Shown here: one piece after another, positions 32,431-41,413 of the stretch | Position numbering within the stretch: position 1 is the stretch's first letter | Layout of the letters: the number at the start of each line of letters is the position of its first letter | Origin: Cyanobium sp. FGCU6 | GTDB lineage: Bacteria; Cyanobacteriota; Cyanobacteriia; PCC-6307; Cyanobiaceae | DNA length: 51,409 nucleotides | NCBI GenBank assembly: GCA_024958655.1 | Contig: JANWUR010000027.1 | Location: 1-51,409, forward strand | Direction of reading: 5' to 3' | Made by a program: the position numbers and the translations under genes | The notes under the pieces: model-generated | The model's database searches: none | What the model saw: the letters and a program-made list of their open reading frames with translations, nothing else | What the model was told of the DNA's origin: nothing

Positions 32431-33688
32431 CCCGCTGCCCAGCGCCGAGCCGTGGGGCCCGGAGGGCCTGCCCCTGGAGGAGGCGCGCACCCGGATCCTG
32501 GCGGGCCTGCAGCCGCTGGGGCTCCGGGAGGAGCTGCCCCTGGCCGCCGGCCTGGGCCGCACCTGCGCCGAGCCGGTGCGGGCAGCGGCGGCGGTGCCGG
32601 GATTCCGGGCTTCGATCCTCGACGGCTACGCCATCGCCGGCTCGGAGGAGCCGACGGAGGGCAGCCACTGGCGCGTGGTGGGACGCTCGGTGGCGGGAGT
32701 TCCGTATGCCGGCAGCTTGAGGGCCGGCGAAGCGGTGCGCATCCTCACCGGCTCCGTGGTGCCCGAGGGCAGCGGCCGGGTGCTGGCCCAGGAGCTGGTG
32801 CAAGCCCGCCAGGAGAGCGCGGAAGCGGTGATCGAGCTGATCCAGCCCTGCGGCGCCAACCCCTGGATCCGGCAGCCCCAGGAGGAGGCCAGCCCGGGGG
32901 ACGAGCTGGTGGCGGCGGGCCGGCGGCTGGGGGTGGCCGAGCTGGGACGGCTGGCGAGCTGCGGCGTGCAGCGGCTGAGCGTGAGGGCACGACCGCGGAT
33001 CGGGCTGCTGATCAGCGGCGATGAACTGCTGCCGGCCGGTGCGCCCCGGGGGCCCGGGCAGATCTGGGAGAGCAATTCGGCCCTGCTCACGGCCCTGCTG
33101 GCGCGCCTGGGCTACGCGGTGAACGAACAGCAGGTGGTGGTGGACCAGCCGGAAGCGCTGCGAGCGGCCCTGCGGGAGCTGGCGGAGCGCTGCGATGTGG
33201 TGGTCAGCACCGGCGGCGTGTCCGCCGGCGACAGCGACTGGATCCGTCCGCTGGTGGCGGAACTGGGAGAGGTGCACTTCTGGAAGCTGTTCCTGCGCCC
33301 GGGGCGCCCGTTCGCCTGGGGCCAGGTGGCGGGCACCCCGTTCTTCGGGCTGCCAGGCAATCCGGTCGCCGCGGCGATCACGGCCCTGCAGCTGCTCTGG
33401 CCGGCCCTGCAGCGGCTGGAGGGGGCGGAGCTGCAGCTGCTGCCGCGGCTGAAGGTGCGGCTGGCCCACGCGCTCAGGCGCAGCTCCGGCCGGCCAGAGC
33501 TGGCCCGCGCCCAGCTGGCGGTGGCGGCTGACGGAACGCTGCTGGCGCGGGTGGAAGGGAGCCAGGCCTCCTCGCGCATCGGCTCGCTGCAGGGGGCGGA
33601 TCTGCTGCTGGAGATCCCGGCGGAGCTGGGGGCGCTGGCGGCGGGCACGGAGCTGTGGGCGCAGCTGCTGCGGCTGGCGATCCTCTGA
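32423..33688 (+). CDS. moeA: Molybdopterin molybdenumtransferase MoeA
   Basis: 421 residues. MoeA inserts molybdate into adenylated molybdopterin. The N-terminal part contains [19 protein letters not shown] and [20 protein letters not shown]; the central MogA-like domain has [30 protein letters not shown] and [20 protein letters not shown]; the loop [19 protein letters not shown] and the C-terminal [23 protein letters not shown] complete the family pattern. Its start lies inside the moaC end (8 bp overlap). It ends 147 bp before the hsdR start, the left border of the inserted island. Confidence 0.97.
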   Translation: MADPLPSAEPWGPEGLPLEEARTRILAGLQPLGLREELPLAAGLGRTCAEPVRAAAAVPGFRASILDGYAIAGSEEPTEGSHWRVVGRSVAGVPYAGSLRAGEAVRILTGSVVPEGSGRVLAQELVQARQESAEAVIELIQPCGANPWIRQPQEEASPGDELVAAGRRLGVAELGRLASCGVQRLSVRARPRIGLLISGDELLPAGAPRGPGQIWESNSALLTALLARLGYAVNEQQVVVDQPEALRAALRELAERCDVVVSTGGVSAGDSDWIRPLVAELGEVHFWKLFLRPGRPFAWGQVAGTPFFGLPGNPVAAAITALQLLWPALQRLEGAELQLLPRLKVRLAHALRRSSGRPELARAQLAVAADGTLLARVEGSQASSRIGSLQGADLLLEIPAELGALAAGTELWAQLLRLAIL

Positions 33689-33835
33689 GGGCGGCTGGCA
33701 GAACGAAATGATGGAGCACCTGGGTCCTTCCAGCCATGCCATCCGGTGGCCGGGGGCAGACGATCGGCTACAGAATCAGCCCGGGACTGCGGCCCACCGC
33801 TACCGGAATCCGAGGCCATCAAGCCCATAACGGCG

Positions 33836-36310
33836 ATGCACAAGCGCTCCCTCAGCGAAACCGACATCTGCGACCGCTTCATCACGCCGGCCCTGCGCCA
33901 GGCGGGCTGGCTGCAGGAGCGGATCCTGCGCGAGCATTCGTTCACCGATGGCCGCATCATCGTGCGCGGCCGGTTGGTGAGCCGCGGCAAGCGCCGGCGG
34001 GCCGATTACCTGCTGGTTCATGAGGGGGTGCCGCTGGCGGTGATCGAAGCGAAAGACAACAGCCAGGCCCTCGGCGCCGGCATGCAGCAGGCCCTGGCCT
34101 ATTCCGACGCGCTGGGGGTGCCCCATCTGCCGTTTGTGTTCAGCAGCAACGGCGATGGCTTCCTGTTTCACGACCGCACCGGCCAGGCCGACACGGTGGA
34201 ATCGGTGCTGGCGCTGGAGCATTTCCCGCGCCCCGAAGAGCTGTGGCAGCGCTATTGCCGCTGGCGCGGCTTCACGGCCGAGCAGGAAAAGGTGGCGCTG
34301 CAGCCCTATTACGACGGCGGCAGCCGCAAGGAGCCGCGCTACTACCAGGTGAATGCCATCCAGGCCACGGTGGAGGCGATCGCCAGGGGGCAGCAGCGCA
34401 TCCTGCTGGTGATGGCCACGGGCACGGGCAAAACATTCACGGCGTTTCAGATCATCTGGCGGCTGTGGAAGGCGGGGGCGAAAAAGCGGATTCTGTTTCT
34501 CGCCGATCGCAACGTGCTGGTGAACCAGACGATGGTGAACGATTTCCGGCCCTTCGGTGGCGCCATGGCCAAGTTGAGCACGGCCGCCAAAACGATTGAG
34601 CGCTCCGATGGCACCCTGGAGACGATTGCCCTGGCCCTGAACAAGCAGCGCCGCATCAACAAATCCCATGAGATCTACCTGGGCCTGTATCAGGCGCTCA
34701 CCGGCCCGGAGGAGCGCCAGAAGCTCTACAAGGAGTTTTCGCCTGATTTCTTTGATCTGATCGTGGTGGATGAATGCCACCGCGGCAGCGCGGCGGAGGA
34801 TTCGGCCTGGCGGGAGATCCTGACGTACTTCAGTGGCGCCACCCAGATCGGCCTCACCGCCACGCCGAAGGAAACCAAGTATGTGTCGAATATCCATTAC
34901 TTCGGCGAACCGGTGTATACCTATTCGCTCAAGCAGGGCATCGCCGATGGCTTCCTGGCCCCCTACAAGGTGATCCGGGTGCATCTGGATCTCGATACCG
35001 AAGGCTACCGGCCCCGAGCGGGCCAGCTGGATGATCGCGGCAGGGAGATCGAGGATCGCCTCTACAACCAGAAGGATTTCGATCGGGTGCTGGTGATCGA
35101 TGCGCGCACCAGACGGGTGGCTCGCTGGATCACGGAGTATCTCAAGGCCAGCGGCGATCGCATGCAGAAAACGATCGTGTTCTGCGTGGATACCGAGCAC
35201 GCCGAGCTGATGCGCCAGGCGCTGATCAACGAAAACCAGGATCTGGTGCAGGCCAACCGCCACTACGTGATGCGCATCACCGGCAACGACACCGAAGGTA
35301 TGGAGCAGCTCGACAACTTCATCGATCCGCTGGAGCCCCATCCGGTGATCGTCACCACCTCACGGCTGTTGAGCACGGGGGTGGATGCGCAGACCTGCCG
35401 CTTGATCGTGCTGGATCGGGAGGTGGGTTCGATGACGGAATTCAAACAAATCGTGGGCCGCGGCACCCGCGTGCATGCCGACAGCCAGAAGCTGTTCTTC
35501 ACCCTGGTGGATTTCCGCAAGGCCAGCAAGCACTTCGCCGATCCGGAGTTTGATGGCGATCCGGTGCAGATCTATGAACCCGGCGAGGGGGATCCACCGC
35601 TGCCTCCGGTGGACGATCTCGGGCCCCAGGAAGAAGACGGGGAGGCTGACGATGGCCCGCAGCTGGGCGATGGCCAGGATGGCGAGGGCAACGATCCGCC
35701 CGACCCCCTGCCCCCCGGCCCTCTGCCTCCCAGCGAACCGCGCCAGAAGTACTACATCAAGGGCCGGCCGGTGAAGGTGCTTACCGAGCGGATTGAATAC
35801 CTCGATGACAACGGCAAGCTGGTGATCGAATCGCTGCGCGACTACAGCCGCCGCACGGTGCGCGAGCAGTACGCCAGCCTCGATGCCTTCCTGCGCCGCT
35901 GGCGAGGCGAGGCGCGCAAGGCGGCGATCATCGAGGAGCTGGCCGAGGAGGGGCTGCTGCTGGAGCCGCTGCAGGAGGAGGTGGGGCTGGAGCTCGATCC
36001 CTTCGATCTGATCTGCCACATCGCCTACGACCAGCCGCCCCTCAGCCGCCGCGAGCGGGTGGCCCAGGTGCAGAAGCGGGATGTGTTCAGCCGCTACGCG
36101 CCCCAGGCGCGGGCGGTGCTGGAGGCGCTGCTGGCCAAGTATCAAGACGAGGGCGTGGTGGCGGAGCTCGACAATGTGAGGATCCTGCAGATCCCGCCGT
36201 TCAACACCATGGGCACGCCGTTGGAATTGCTGCGCGGCTTCGGCGGCAAGGCCGATTTCGAACGGGCGGTGCACGAGCTGCAGACCGCGCTCTATGCGGA
36301 GGCCGCCTGA
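33836..36310 (+). CDS. hsdR: Type I restriction enzyme R subunit
   Basis: 824 residues from ATG 33836; a GTG at 33746 would add 30 residues that show no family match. The nuclease domain has RRADYLLVHEG...AVIEAKD, the PD-ExK pattern. The motor has Walker A MATGTGKT (about 193-200), the helicase motif VVDECHRGS (Asp312), and QIGLTATPKETK and QIVGRGTRVHA near the end of the second RecA fold. A Pro/Asp/Glu-rich linker of about 55 residues (around 35,575-35,740) precedes the C-terminal domain that binds the methylase. It cuts unmodified DNA after translocation, only together with HsdM and HsdS. First gene of the island; hsdM starts 1 bp after its stop. Confidence 0.95.
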   Translation: MHKRSLSETDICDRFITPALRQAGWLQERILREHSFTDGRIIVRGRLVSRGKRRRADYLLVHEGVPLAVIEAKDNSQALGAGMQQALAYSDALGVPHLPFVFSSNGDGFLFHDRTGQADTVESVLALEHFPRPEELWQRYCRWRGFTAEQEKVALQPYYDGGSRKEPRYYQVNAIQATVEAIARGQQRILLVMATGTGKTFTAFQIIWRLWKAGAKKRILFLADRNVLVNQTMVNDFRPFGGAMAKLSTAAKTIERSDGTLETIALALNKQRRINKSHEIYLGLYQALTGPEERQKLYKEFSPDFFDLIVVDECHRGSAAEDSAWREILTYFSGATQIGLTATPKETKYVSNIHYFGEPVYTYSLKQGIADGFLAPYKVIRVHLDLDTEGYRPRAGQLDDRGREIEDRLYNQKDFDRVLVIDARTRRVARWITEYLKASGDRMQKTIVFCVDTEHAELMRQALINENQDLVQANRHYVMRITGNDTEGMEQLDNFIDPLEPHPVIVTTSRLLSTGVDAQTCRLIVLDREVGSMTEFKQIVGRGTRVHADSQKLFFTLVDFRKASKHFADPEFDGDPVQIYEPGEGDPPLPPVDDLGPQEEDGEADDGPQLGDGQDGEGNDPPDPLPPGPLPPSEPRQKYYIKGRPVKVLTERIEYLDDNGKLVIESLRDYSRRTVREQYASLDAFLRRWRGEARKAAIIEELAEEGLLLEPLQEEVGLELDPFDLICHIAYDQPPLSRRERVAQVQKRDVFSRYAPQARAVLEALLAKYQDEGVVAELDNVRILQIPPFNTMGTPLELLRGFGGKADFERAVHELQTALYAEAA

Positions 36311-36311
36311 G

Positions 36312-37769
36312 ATGTCGGCCCGCACGGCCGTGAAGGCGATTCAGGACATCATGCGCAAGGACGTGGGCGTCGATGGCGATGCCCAGCGCCTGTCGCAGCT
36401 GTGCTGGCTCTTTTTCCTCAAGATCATCGATGATCAGGATGAGCTGCTGGAGAGCACAGAAGACGGCTATCGCTCACCGGTCCCCGCGCATCTGCAATGG
36501 CGCAGCTGGGCCAAAAATGAGGAGGGCATCACCGGAGAGGCCCTGCTGGAGTTCATCAACGAAGAGCTGTTTCCCTACCTCAAGGAGATGCCGCTCAAGG
36601 GCTCCCATCCCAACCGGGCCCAGGTGGTGCGAGATGTGTTCGCCGGGGCATACAACTACATGAAATCGGGCACATTACTACGCCAGGTGATCAACAAGAT
36701 CAATGGGATCGATTTCAACAGCCTTTCCGATCGCAAGCATTTCGGCGATGTGTATGAGCAGCTGCTCAATGATCTCCAGAGTGCCGGCAATGCCGGCGAG
36801 TATTACACGCCGAGGGGGGTGACTGGTTTCATGGTCGATCGCATCGACCCGAAGCCCGGTGAGCTGCTGCTGGATACCAGCGGCGGCACCGGCGGCTTCA
36901 TCACCTGCGCCCTGCGGCACATGCGCGAGCGCTATGTGAAAACCGTGGCCGATGAGCAGGCGATGCAGGCGGCCTTGCGGGTGATCGAGAAAAAGCCGCT
37001 GCCGCACATGCTGTGTGTGACGAACATGCTGCTGCATGGGATCGAGGATCCCAGCTTCGTGAAGCACGACAACACCCTGGCCCGCCCCTACAGCAGCTGG
37101 GGCACATCCGATCAGGTGGCCATCATCCTCACCAATTCCCCCTTCGGCGGCGAGGAGGAAGACGGCATTCAGGACAACTTCCCCAGCCAGTTCCGCACCC
37201 GCGAAACGGCGGATCTGTTCCTGGCCCTGTTCATCCGCCTGCTCAAGCCCGGCGGCCGGGCGGGCATCGTGTTGCCCGATGGCTCGTTGTTTGGCGAGGG
37301 CGTGAAAACGCGGCTGAAGGAAAAATTGCTGGCCGAATGCAACCTGCACACGATCGTGCGGCTGCCCAATTCCGTGTTCCGCCCCTACGCCAGCATCGGC
37401 ACCAATCTGCTGTTCTTCGAGAAGGGGAGGCCCACCGAGGAGATCTGGTACTACGAGCAGCGCGTACCCGAGGGCCAGAAGGCCTATTCGATGACCCGCC
37501 CGATCAAGCAGGAGCATTTCGAAGGTTGCGTGGCCTGGTGGGGCGGCCCAGGCCGCGAGGGACGCGTGGAAACCGAGCAGGCCTGGCGGGTGCCGATCGC
37601 CACGATCCAGGAGCGCAACTACAACCTCGATCTCAAGAATCCCCACACCGTCGCCGCAGACCACGGCGACCCCGAGGAGCTGCTGGCCAGCCTGCAGGCG
37701 GCAGAGCGCCAGGCGGCTGACCTGCGCGATCAGCTCAAGGTGATCCTGGCGGAGGCGTTGTTGCGATGA
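36312..37769 (+). CDS. hsdM: Type I restriction-modification methyltransferase subunit with variant active-site motifs
   Basis: 485 residues from ATG 36312. N-terminal helical domain (SQLCWLFFLKIIDDQDELLE), then an N6-adenine methyltransferase core: AGEYYTPRGVTGFMVDRI, motif I, motif IV, RTRETADLFLALFIRLLKPGG and GIVLPDGSLFGEG. Motif I reads D188-TSGGTGGF where the family normally has DPACGTGGF, and motif IV reads N275-SPF instead of NPPF. The Asp, the Gly-rich turn and the Asn/Phe that contact the adenine remain, so activity is uncertain rather than excluded. A C-terminal helix (ASLQAAERQAADLRDQLKVIL) would contact HsdS. The stop overlaps the next small gene by 4 bp (ATGA). Confidence 0.93.
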   Translation: MSARTAVKAIQDIMRKDVGVDGDAQRLSQLCWLFFLKIIDDQDELLESTEDGYRSPVPAHLQWRSWAKNEEGITGEALLEFINEELFPYLKEMPLKGSHPNRAQVVRDVFAGAYNYMKSGTLLRQVINKINGIDFNSLSDRKHFGDVYEQLLNDLQSAGNAGEYYTPRGVTGFMVDRIDPKPGELLLDTSGGTGGFITCALRHMRERYVKTVADEQAMQAALRVIEKKPLPHMLCVTNMLLHGIEDPSFVKHDNTLARPYSSWGTSDQVAIILTNSPFGGEEEDGIQDNFPSQFRTRETADLFLALFIRLLKPGGRAGIVLPDGSLFGEGVKTRLKEKLLAECNLHTIVRLPNSVFRPYASIGTNLLFFEKGRPTEEIWYYEQRVPEGQKAYSMTRPIKQEHFEGCVAWWGGPGREGRVETEQAWRVPIATIQERNYNLDLKNPHTVAADHGDPEELLASLQAAERQAADLRDQLKVILAEALLR

Positions 37770-37978
37770 CCAAGACCCAACCTGATCTCCCAACCCATCC
37801 ATCTGGGTATTCGCCCTACGACGTCGCCGAGCATCTGAGAAACCCGGCAGAAATGGCGGCCTATCTCGATGCCTGGCTCCAGGAGGCTCCAGATGATGCC
37901 TCCGGAATTGCCCGAGCCTTGGGGGATATCGCCCGAGCCAAGGGGGTGGCCCAGGTGGAGGTAGACATCGATGACTGA
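37766..37978 (+). CDS. Shortened addiction-module antidote-like protein
   Basis: 70 residues, coupled to hsdM by an ATGA overlap. YSPYDVAEHLRNPAEMAAYLDAWLQEAPDDASGIARALGDIARAKGVAQV matches the first half of the HigA-like addiction-module antidote family (usually about 95-100 residues). In that family the sequence then goes on through a helix-turn-helix (roughly GLSRESLYKAL). Here it ends seven residues later (EVDIDD), so the DNA-binding half is missing, and no continuation is visible in the other frames. No cognate RelE/HigB toxin is adjacent. It may be a decayed orphan antitoxin, or a small protein recruited into the RM operon. Confidence 0.65.
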   Translation: MTKTQPDLPTHPSGYSPYDVAEHLRNPAEMAAYLDAWLQEAPDDASGIARALGDIARAKGVAQVEVDIDD

Positions 37979-38065
37979 CAATCCGTTCGCTCGTTTGACG
38001 TGCCCATGGATGTCGGCCGATGCAGGTCCAATCGGAGTTGGTGTGTTGTGAACCAGGGGGCTTCC

Positions 38066-38419
38066 ATGGCAAGGCAGTTTGACGTCGTTGTGGAGAGGGA
38101 CTCAGAGGGGTTCTTCGTCGCCAGCGTGCCCGCTCTCTCTGGCTGTCACACACAGGCGCGCTCGCCTGGCGAGCTGATGGAGCGGATCAAGGAAGCAATT
38201 TCTTTGTTCATTGATGTCCAAGAAGCTGGTCTTAATGAGAGCAGTCTTGTGGGAAACCAACGTGTTAGCGCTAAATCATATCTGATTAAAAAGGCCTGCG
38301 AGCAGATTTCTCGTTTGGACAGCTTTCCTGCCACGCAAGGGCAGTCATGTGCCAGCGATCGATCGACGTTGATGGCATCGGCATCGTTGCAAACACCCAG
38401 GAGTCGAAATGAACGCTGA
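38066..38419 (+). CDS. HicB-like antitoxin with abnormal C-terminal extension
   Basis: 117 residues from ATG 38066, chosen because of the AGGGGG just upstream and because the preceding 22 codons have no family match. MARQFDVVVERDSEGFFVAS, PALSGCHTQARSPGELMERI and KEAISLFIDVQEAG are the HicB partial-RNase-H fold; normal proteins of this type end at about residue 72, at VGNQRVSA. Another 45 residues follow, not HicB-like, running 11 bp into hsdS. The extension starts with KSYLIKKACEQI, which resembles the start of HicA toxins, so it may be the wreck of a fused hicA (see 38265-38351). Confidence 0.75.
   Translation: MARQFDVVVERDSEGFFVASVPALSGCHTQARSPGELMERIKEAISLFIDVQEAGLNESSLVGNQRVSAKSYLIKKACEQISRLDSFPATQGQSCASDRSTLMASASLQTPRSRNER
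38265..38351 (+). pseudogene. Possible hicA toxin remnant
   Basis: Directly after the normal HicB end, the hicB frame reads AKSYLIKKACEQISRLDSF, resembling a HicA N-terminus (family pattern gkeLIKaLek.GF). The frame shifted by +1 reads FLPRKGSHV at about 38325-38351, resembling the RQ(K/R)GSHV core of HicA that holds the catalytic His. Read together they suggest a frameshifted hicA whose 3' part is lost. The match is short and could be chance; confidence is low. Confidence 0.25.
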
Positions 38420-40121
38420 GCGCTTGCTGGCCCATTTCGAGCAGATCAGTGAGGCGCCGGATGCGATTGCTCGGCTGCGCCGCTTCATCCTCGATCTAGC
38501 GGTGCGAGGTAAGCTGGTGGAGCAGGATCCGGAGGATGAGCCGGCGGAAGCCTGGCTGAATATCCTCTCAGTACATAAGGGCAAAGAAAGCCGCAGCAGC
38601 AGGAGTAGATTGTCGCATTCTGACAAAACCAACCCTTCCAACCTGCCGAATGGATGGTGTCACGCTTTTTTTGGTGAAGTTGCACTCATTCGTTCCAACC
38701 TGGTCAATCCAGGCAATCATCCAGATAAACCGCATATTGCGCCGGACAGCATTGAGAGCTGGACGGCCAGGCTACTACCTTTTCAAACCATAGCCGAATC
38801 AGGCGTGACCAGTCCGAAGCACCTGTTTCAGCCGGGAGTCATCTTGTATTCCAAGATCCGACCGAATCTTGCGAAGGCGATCAAGGTTGATTTTGACGGT
38901 TTGTGCAGCGCTGATATGTATCCGATTGAGCCCCTGCTGGATAGAGATTATCTTCTGAAGTACATGATATCAACCTCTTTTGTCGAGCAGGCAACTGCTG
39001 GTGACAATCGAGTTGCAATGCCAAAGATTAACCAGGCTGCACTTAACCAGATTGTTGTTCCTGTACCACCCCTCGCCGAACAACACCGCATCGTCGCCAA
39101 GGTGGACGAACTGATGGCCCTTTGCGACCAGCTGGAGGCTGCCCGGCAGCAGCGGGAGCAGACCCGCGAGCGCCTGGTGGCCGCCAGCCTGCAGCGCCTC
39201 AACCAACCCGCCGAAGACCCCGCCAGCTTCCGCCAACACGCTCAGTTCGCCCTGCAGACGCTGCCCTCCCTCACCACCACCCCGGCCCAGATCAAGCAGC
39301 TGCGCCAATGCATCCTCAACCTGGCGGTGCGGGGGAAGCTGGTGCAGCAGGATCCGGAGGATGAGCCGGCGCAGGAGTTGTTGACTGCGGTTGCTCTGGA
39401 AAAAATGATGCAGCGCCCGAATCAGGGTGGGAAAAGCATTAAACCTATGACTGTCGAGTCTGATGAAATCAATCTCTTCCCAGTGCGCATGGGATGGGTG
39501 TGGACCACGCTAGAGGAGTATGCCCTTGATGTGTCAACAGGCCCTTTTGGATCGATGCTTCATCAGTCAGACTACATCAGTGATGGAGTCCCCGTAGTTA
39601 ATCCCTCGCACATGATTGGCGGGCGAATCCACCCCGACCCTAAGGTCACGGTCCCATCTGCTATTGCCGATAAACTCGCCACATATAAGCTCAGGGCTGG
39701 AGATGTAGTGATGGCGAGAAGGGGCGAAGTTGGACGCGCTGCACATGTGAGTAGTGAGGAGGAGGGCTGGCTTTGTGGTACTGGCAGTTTTATCGTCCGA
39801 TTTATCCCAGAGATCCCACGAGAATATGTGCTTCTGTTCCTTTCAGCAGGACTGGCAAGAGAATATCTATTAGACAGTGCCGTTGGTTCAACCATGACGA
39901 ATCTCAATCATGGAATTTTAAAACATATGCCCATCCCCCTCCCACCCCTCGCCGAACAACACCGCATCGTCGCCAAGGTGGACTCATTAATGGCCCTCTG
40001 CGACCAGCTGGAGCAGCAGCTCAGCCAGGCCGATCAACAGCGCCAGCGGTTGCTGGAGTCGCTGTTGGCGGAGGCACTGGCGAAGCCGGAGGAGGCCTTA
40101 GCTTCCGTGGAGAGTAGCTGA
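38409..40121 (+). CDS. hsdS: Type I restriction-modification specificity subunit
   Basis: 570 residues. Two target-recognition domains (about 60-215 and 345-510) are each followed by the same conserved spacer (VPPLAEQHRIVAKVDELMALCDQLE and LPPLAEQHRIVAKVDSLMALCDQLE, both ending in a coiled-coil helix), and each half starts with the same block (ILDLAVRGKLVEQDPEDEPA and ILNLAVRGKLVQQDPEDEPA). The domains should recognise the two halves of a bipartite target. Both TRDs are visibly richer in A/T than the repeats around them, so they probably came from elsewhere. The first 11 bp overlap the hicB-like gene, and the ATPase gene starts 2 bp after the stop. Confidence 0.95.
   Translation: MNAERLLAHFEQISEAPDAIARLRRFILDLAVRGKLVEQDPEDEPAEAWLNILSVHKGKESRSSRSRLSHSDKTNPSNLPNGWCHAFFGEVALIRSNLVNPGNHPDKPHIAPDSIESWTARLLPFQTIAESGVTSPKHLFQPGVILYSKIRPNLAKAIKVDFDGLCSADMYPIEPLLDRDYLLKYMISTSFVEQATAGDNRVAMPKINQAALNQIVVPVPPLAEQHRIVAKVDELMALCDQLEAARQQREQTRERLVAASLQRLNQPAEDPASFRQHAQFALQTLPSLTTTPAQIKQLRQCILNLAVRGKLVQQDPEDEPAQELLTAVALEKMMQRPNQGGKSIKPMTVESDEINLFPVRMGWVWTTLEEYALDVSTGPFGSMLHQSDYISDGVPVVNPSHMIGGRIHPDPKVTVPSAIADKLATYKLRAGDVVMARRGEVGRAAHVSSEEEGWLCGTGSFIVRFIPEIPREYVLLFLSAGLAREYLLDSAVGSTMTNLNHGILKHMPIPLPPLAEQHRIVAKVDSLMALCDQLEQQLSQADQQRQRLLESLLAEALAKPEEALASVESS
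38513..38546 (+). repeat. hsdS internal repeat A, copy 1
   Basis: 34 bp in the first half of hsdS; copy 2 at 39338-39371 differs at one base (GGAGCAG versus GTGCAGCAG context). It encodes the block KLVEQDPEDEPA before the first target-recognition domain. A possible crossover point for exchanging recognition domains. Confidence 0.85.
39066..39107 (+). repeat. hsdS internal repeat B, copy 1
   Basis: 42 bp at the end of the first target-recognition domain, identical to 39942-39983. It encodes PPLAEQHRIVAKVD. Similarity continues, interrupted by a few mismatches, for another 25 bp or so into the helix region. Confidence 0.9.
39338..39371 (+). repeat. hsdS internal repeat A, copy 2
   Basis: Second copy of the 34 bp block found at 38513-38546, in front of the second target-recognition domain (encoding KLVQQDPEDEPA). 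Confidence 0.85.
39942..39983 (+). repeat. hsdS internal repeat B, copy 2
   Basis: Second, identical copy of the 42 bp block at 39066-39107, located after the second target-recognition domain. Recombination between the pairs A and B could duplicate, delete or swap recognition domains. Confidence 0.9.
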
Positions 40122-40123
40122 TC

Positions 40124-41413
40124 ATGCTCGAACGTATTCGCGTCCAGGGATTTAAGTCGCTTCGCGACGCCACGGTGGAGTTGGCGCCGCTGGTGGTGTT
40201 GTTCGGACCGAATGCCGCCGGCAAGAGCAATCTGCTGGAAGCATTGCTGCTGCTCTCGCGCCTTGTGGGAGAGCGCACCCTCAGCGAAGCCTTTGCCGAA
40301 GGAATCCGGGGCTATCCGCTGGAAGCCTTCACGCTCGCAGAGGGTGGCCTGGAACAGTTGCTCCATGGTCCCAGCCCTTGTCTGCGGCTAGAGGCTGAAA
40401 TGAGCATGGAGCCGCCGCCTGGCAGACGGCGGCAAGGCATTCTGTCGTATCAGGTGGAAGTCGCGATTGATCCCCAGTCGGGGAGACTATCGGTTCAGGA
40501 TGAAAGACTTGAGGACCTCACGCCGAATCGCAAGCCGCGCCATCGCAATCCCTGTCTGGAAAAAGTTCCTCGGGACCGGGACGGAAGCATAACGGATGTG
40601 CTTGCGATCAGGCGCCATGGTTCACCCAGTCATCCCTTTGAGGAAGGCGTCGGGCTTTCCCACACCATCGTATCGAATCGGCAGTTCACGGGCGCTGAGC
40701 GGTATCCGCTTTTCGATCAGCTACACCAGGAAATCGGCTCCTGGCGCATCCTCTATCTGGATCCTATCAAGTCGATGCGTGATCCGCAGCCTCCGCGGGA
40801 TGTTAATGACATCGGCAGCCGTGGTGAGTGGTTGGTCCCCTATCTACATCGGCTCAAGCATCAGCAGCCGCAGGCATTCGCCGCGGTTCGCAGGGTTATC
40901 GCGATGGCGATTCCGGCAATCACCGACCTGCAGACGGATCTCAACGAGAAACGCGGCGAGCTGGAACTCAGTGTGCAGATGGATGGCCTTTGGTTGCCTT
41001 CACGCGTGGTATCTGAGGGCACCCTGCGCCTGTTGGCGCTCTGCGCCATGGCAGCCAATCCATTTCAAAAAGGCCTCGTGGCATTCGAAGAACCCGAGAA
41101 CGGTGTCCATCCACGCCGCATTGAAGTGGTGACACGCCTCCTGGCTCGCGCCTCACGCAGCCAGCAGGTGATTGTCACCACTCATTCACCTCAGGTGGTG
41201 GTCGACATCGTGCGCATGATTCGGGAAGGCGAGCTGAAAGCAGGCCATGTCCGCCTGATTCGCTGCGCGACCTCGGCCGACGGTTCCACCTACCAGCCTT
41301 TCGATCCGATGGGGCCGCTTTTTGATGAGGAAGCCATCATGGAAGGACTTGGCTCCAGTGAAGAAGCCCAGGTACTGCAGGCCATGACCATCGGAGGATG
41401 GCTGGATGGCTAA
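40124..41413 (+). CDS. AAA-type (SMC/ABC-like) ATPase of a two-gene defence-like unit
   Basis: 429 residues. RIRVQGFKSLRDATVELAP and Walker A FGPNAAGKSNLLEALLLLS (GPNAAGKS at 28-35) begin an ABC/SMC-type ATPase of the AAA_15/AAA_21 kind. The middle 200 residues are a variable lid. The second half has the signature-like SEGTLRLLALCAMAA, Walker B GLVAFEEPENGVHPRRIE and the H-loop VIVTTHSPQVVVD. No nuclease motif of its own is seen. Its end overlaps the next gene by 8 bp, so the two are expected to act together, as in OLD, RloAB or PARIS-type pairs where an ATPase controls a TOPRIM effector. Last but one gene of the hsd run, 2 bp after hsdS. Confidence 0.85.
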   Translation: MLERIRVQGFKSLRDATVELAPLVVLFGPNAAGKSNLLEALLLLSRLVGERTLSEAFAEGIRGYPLEAFTLAEGGLEQLLHGPSPCLRLEAEMSMEPPPGRRRQGILSYQVEVAIDPQSGRLSVQDERLEDLTPNRKPRHRNPCLEKVPRDRDGSITDVLAIRRHGSPSHPFEEGVGLSHTIVSNRQFTGAERYPLFDQLHQEIGSWRILYLDPIKSMRDPQPPRDVNDIGSRGEWLVPYLHRLKHQQPQAFAAVRRVIAMAIPAITDLQTDLNEKRGELELSVQMDGLWLPSRVVSEGTLRLLALCAMAANPFQKGLVAFEEPENGVHPRRIEVVTRLLARASRSQQVIVTTHSPQVVVDIVRMIREGELKAGHVRLIRCATSADGSTYQPFDPMGPLFDEEAIMEGLGSSEEAQVLQAMTIGGWLDG

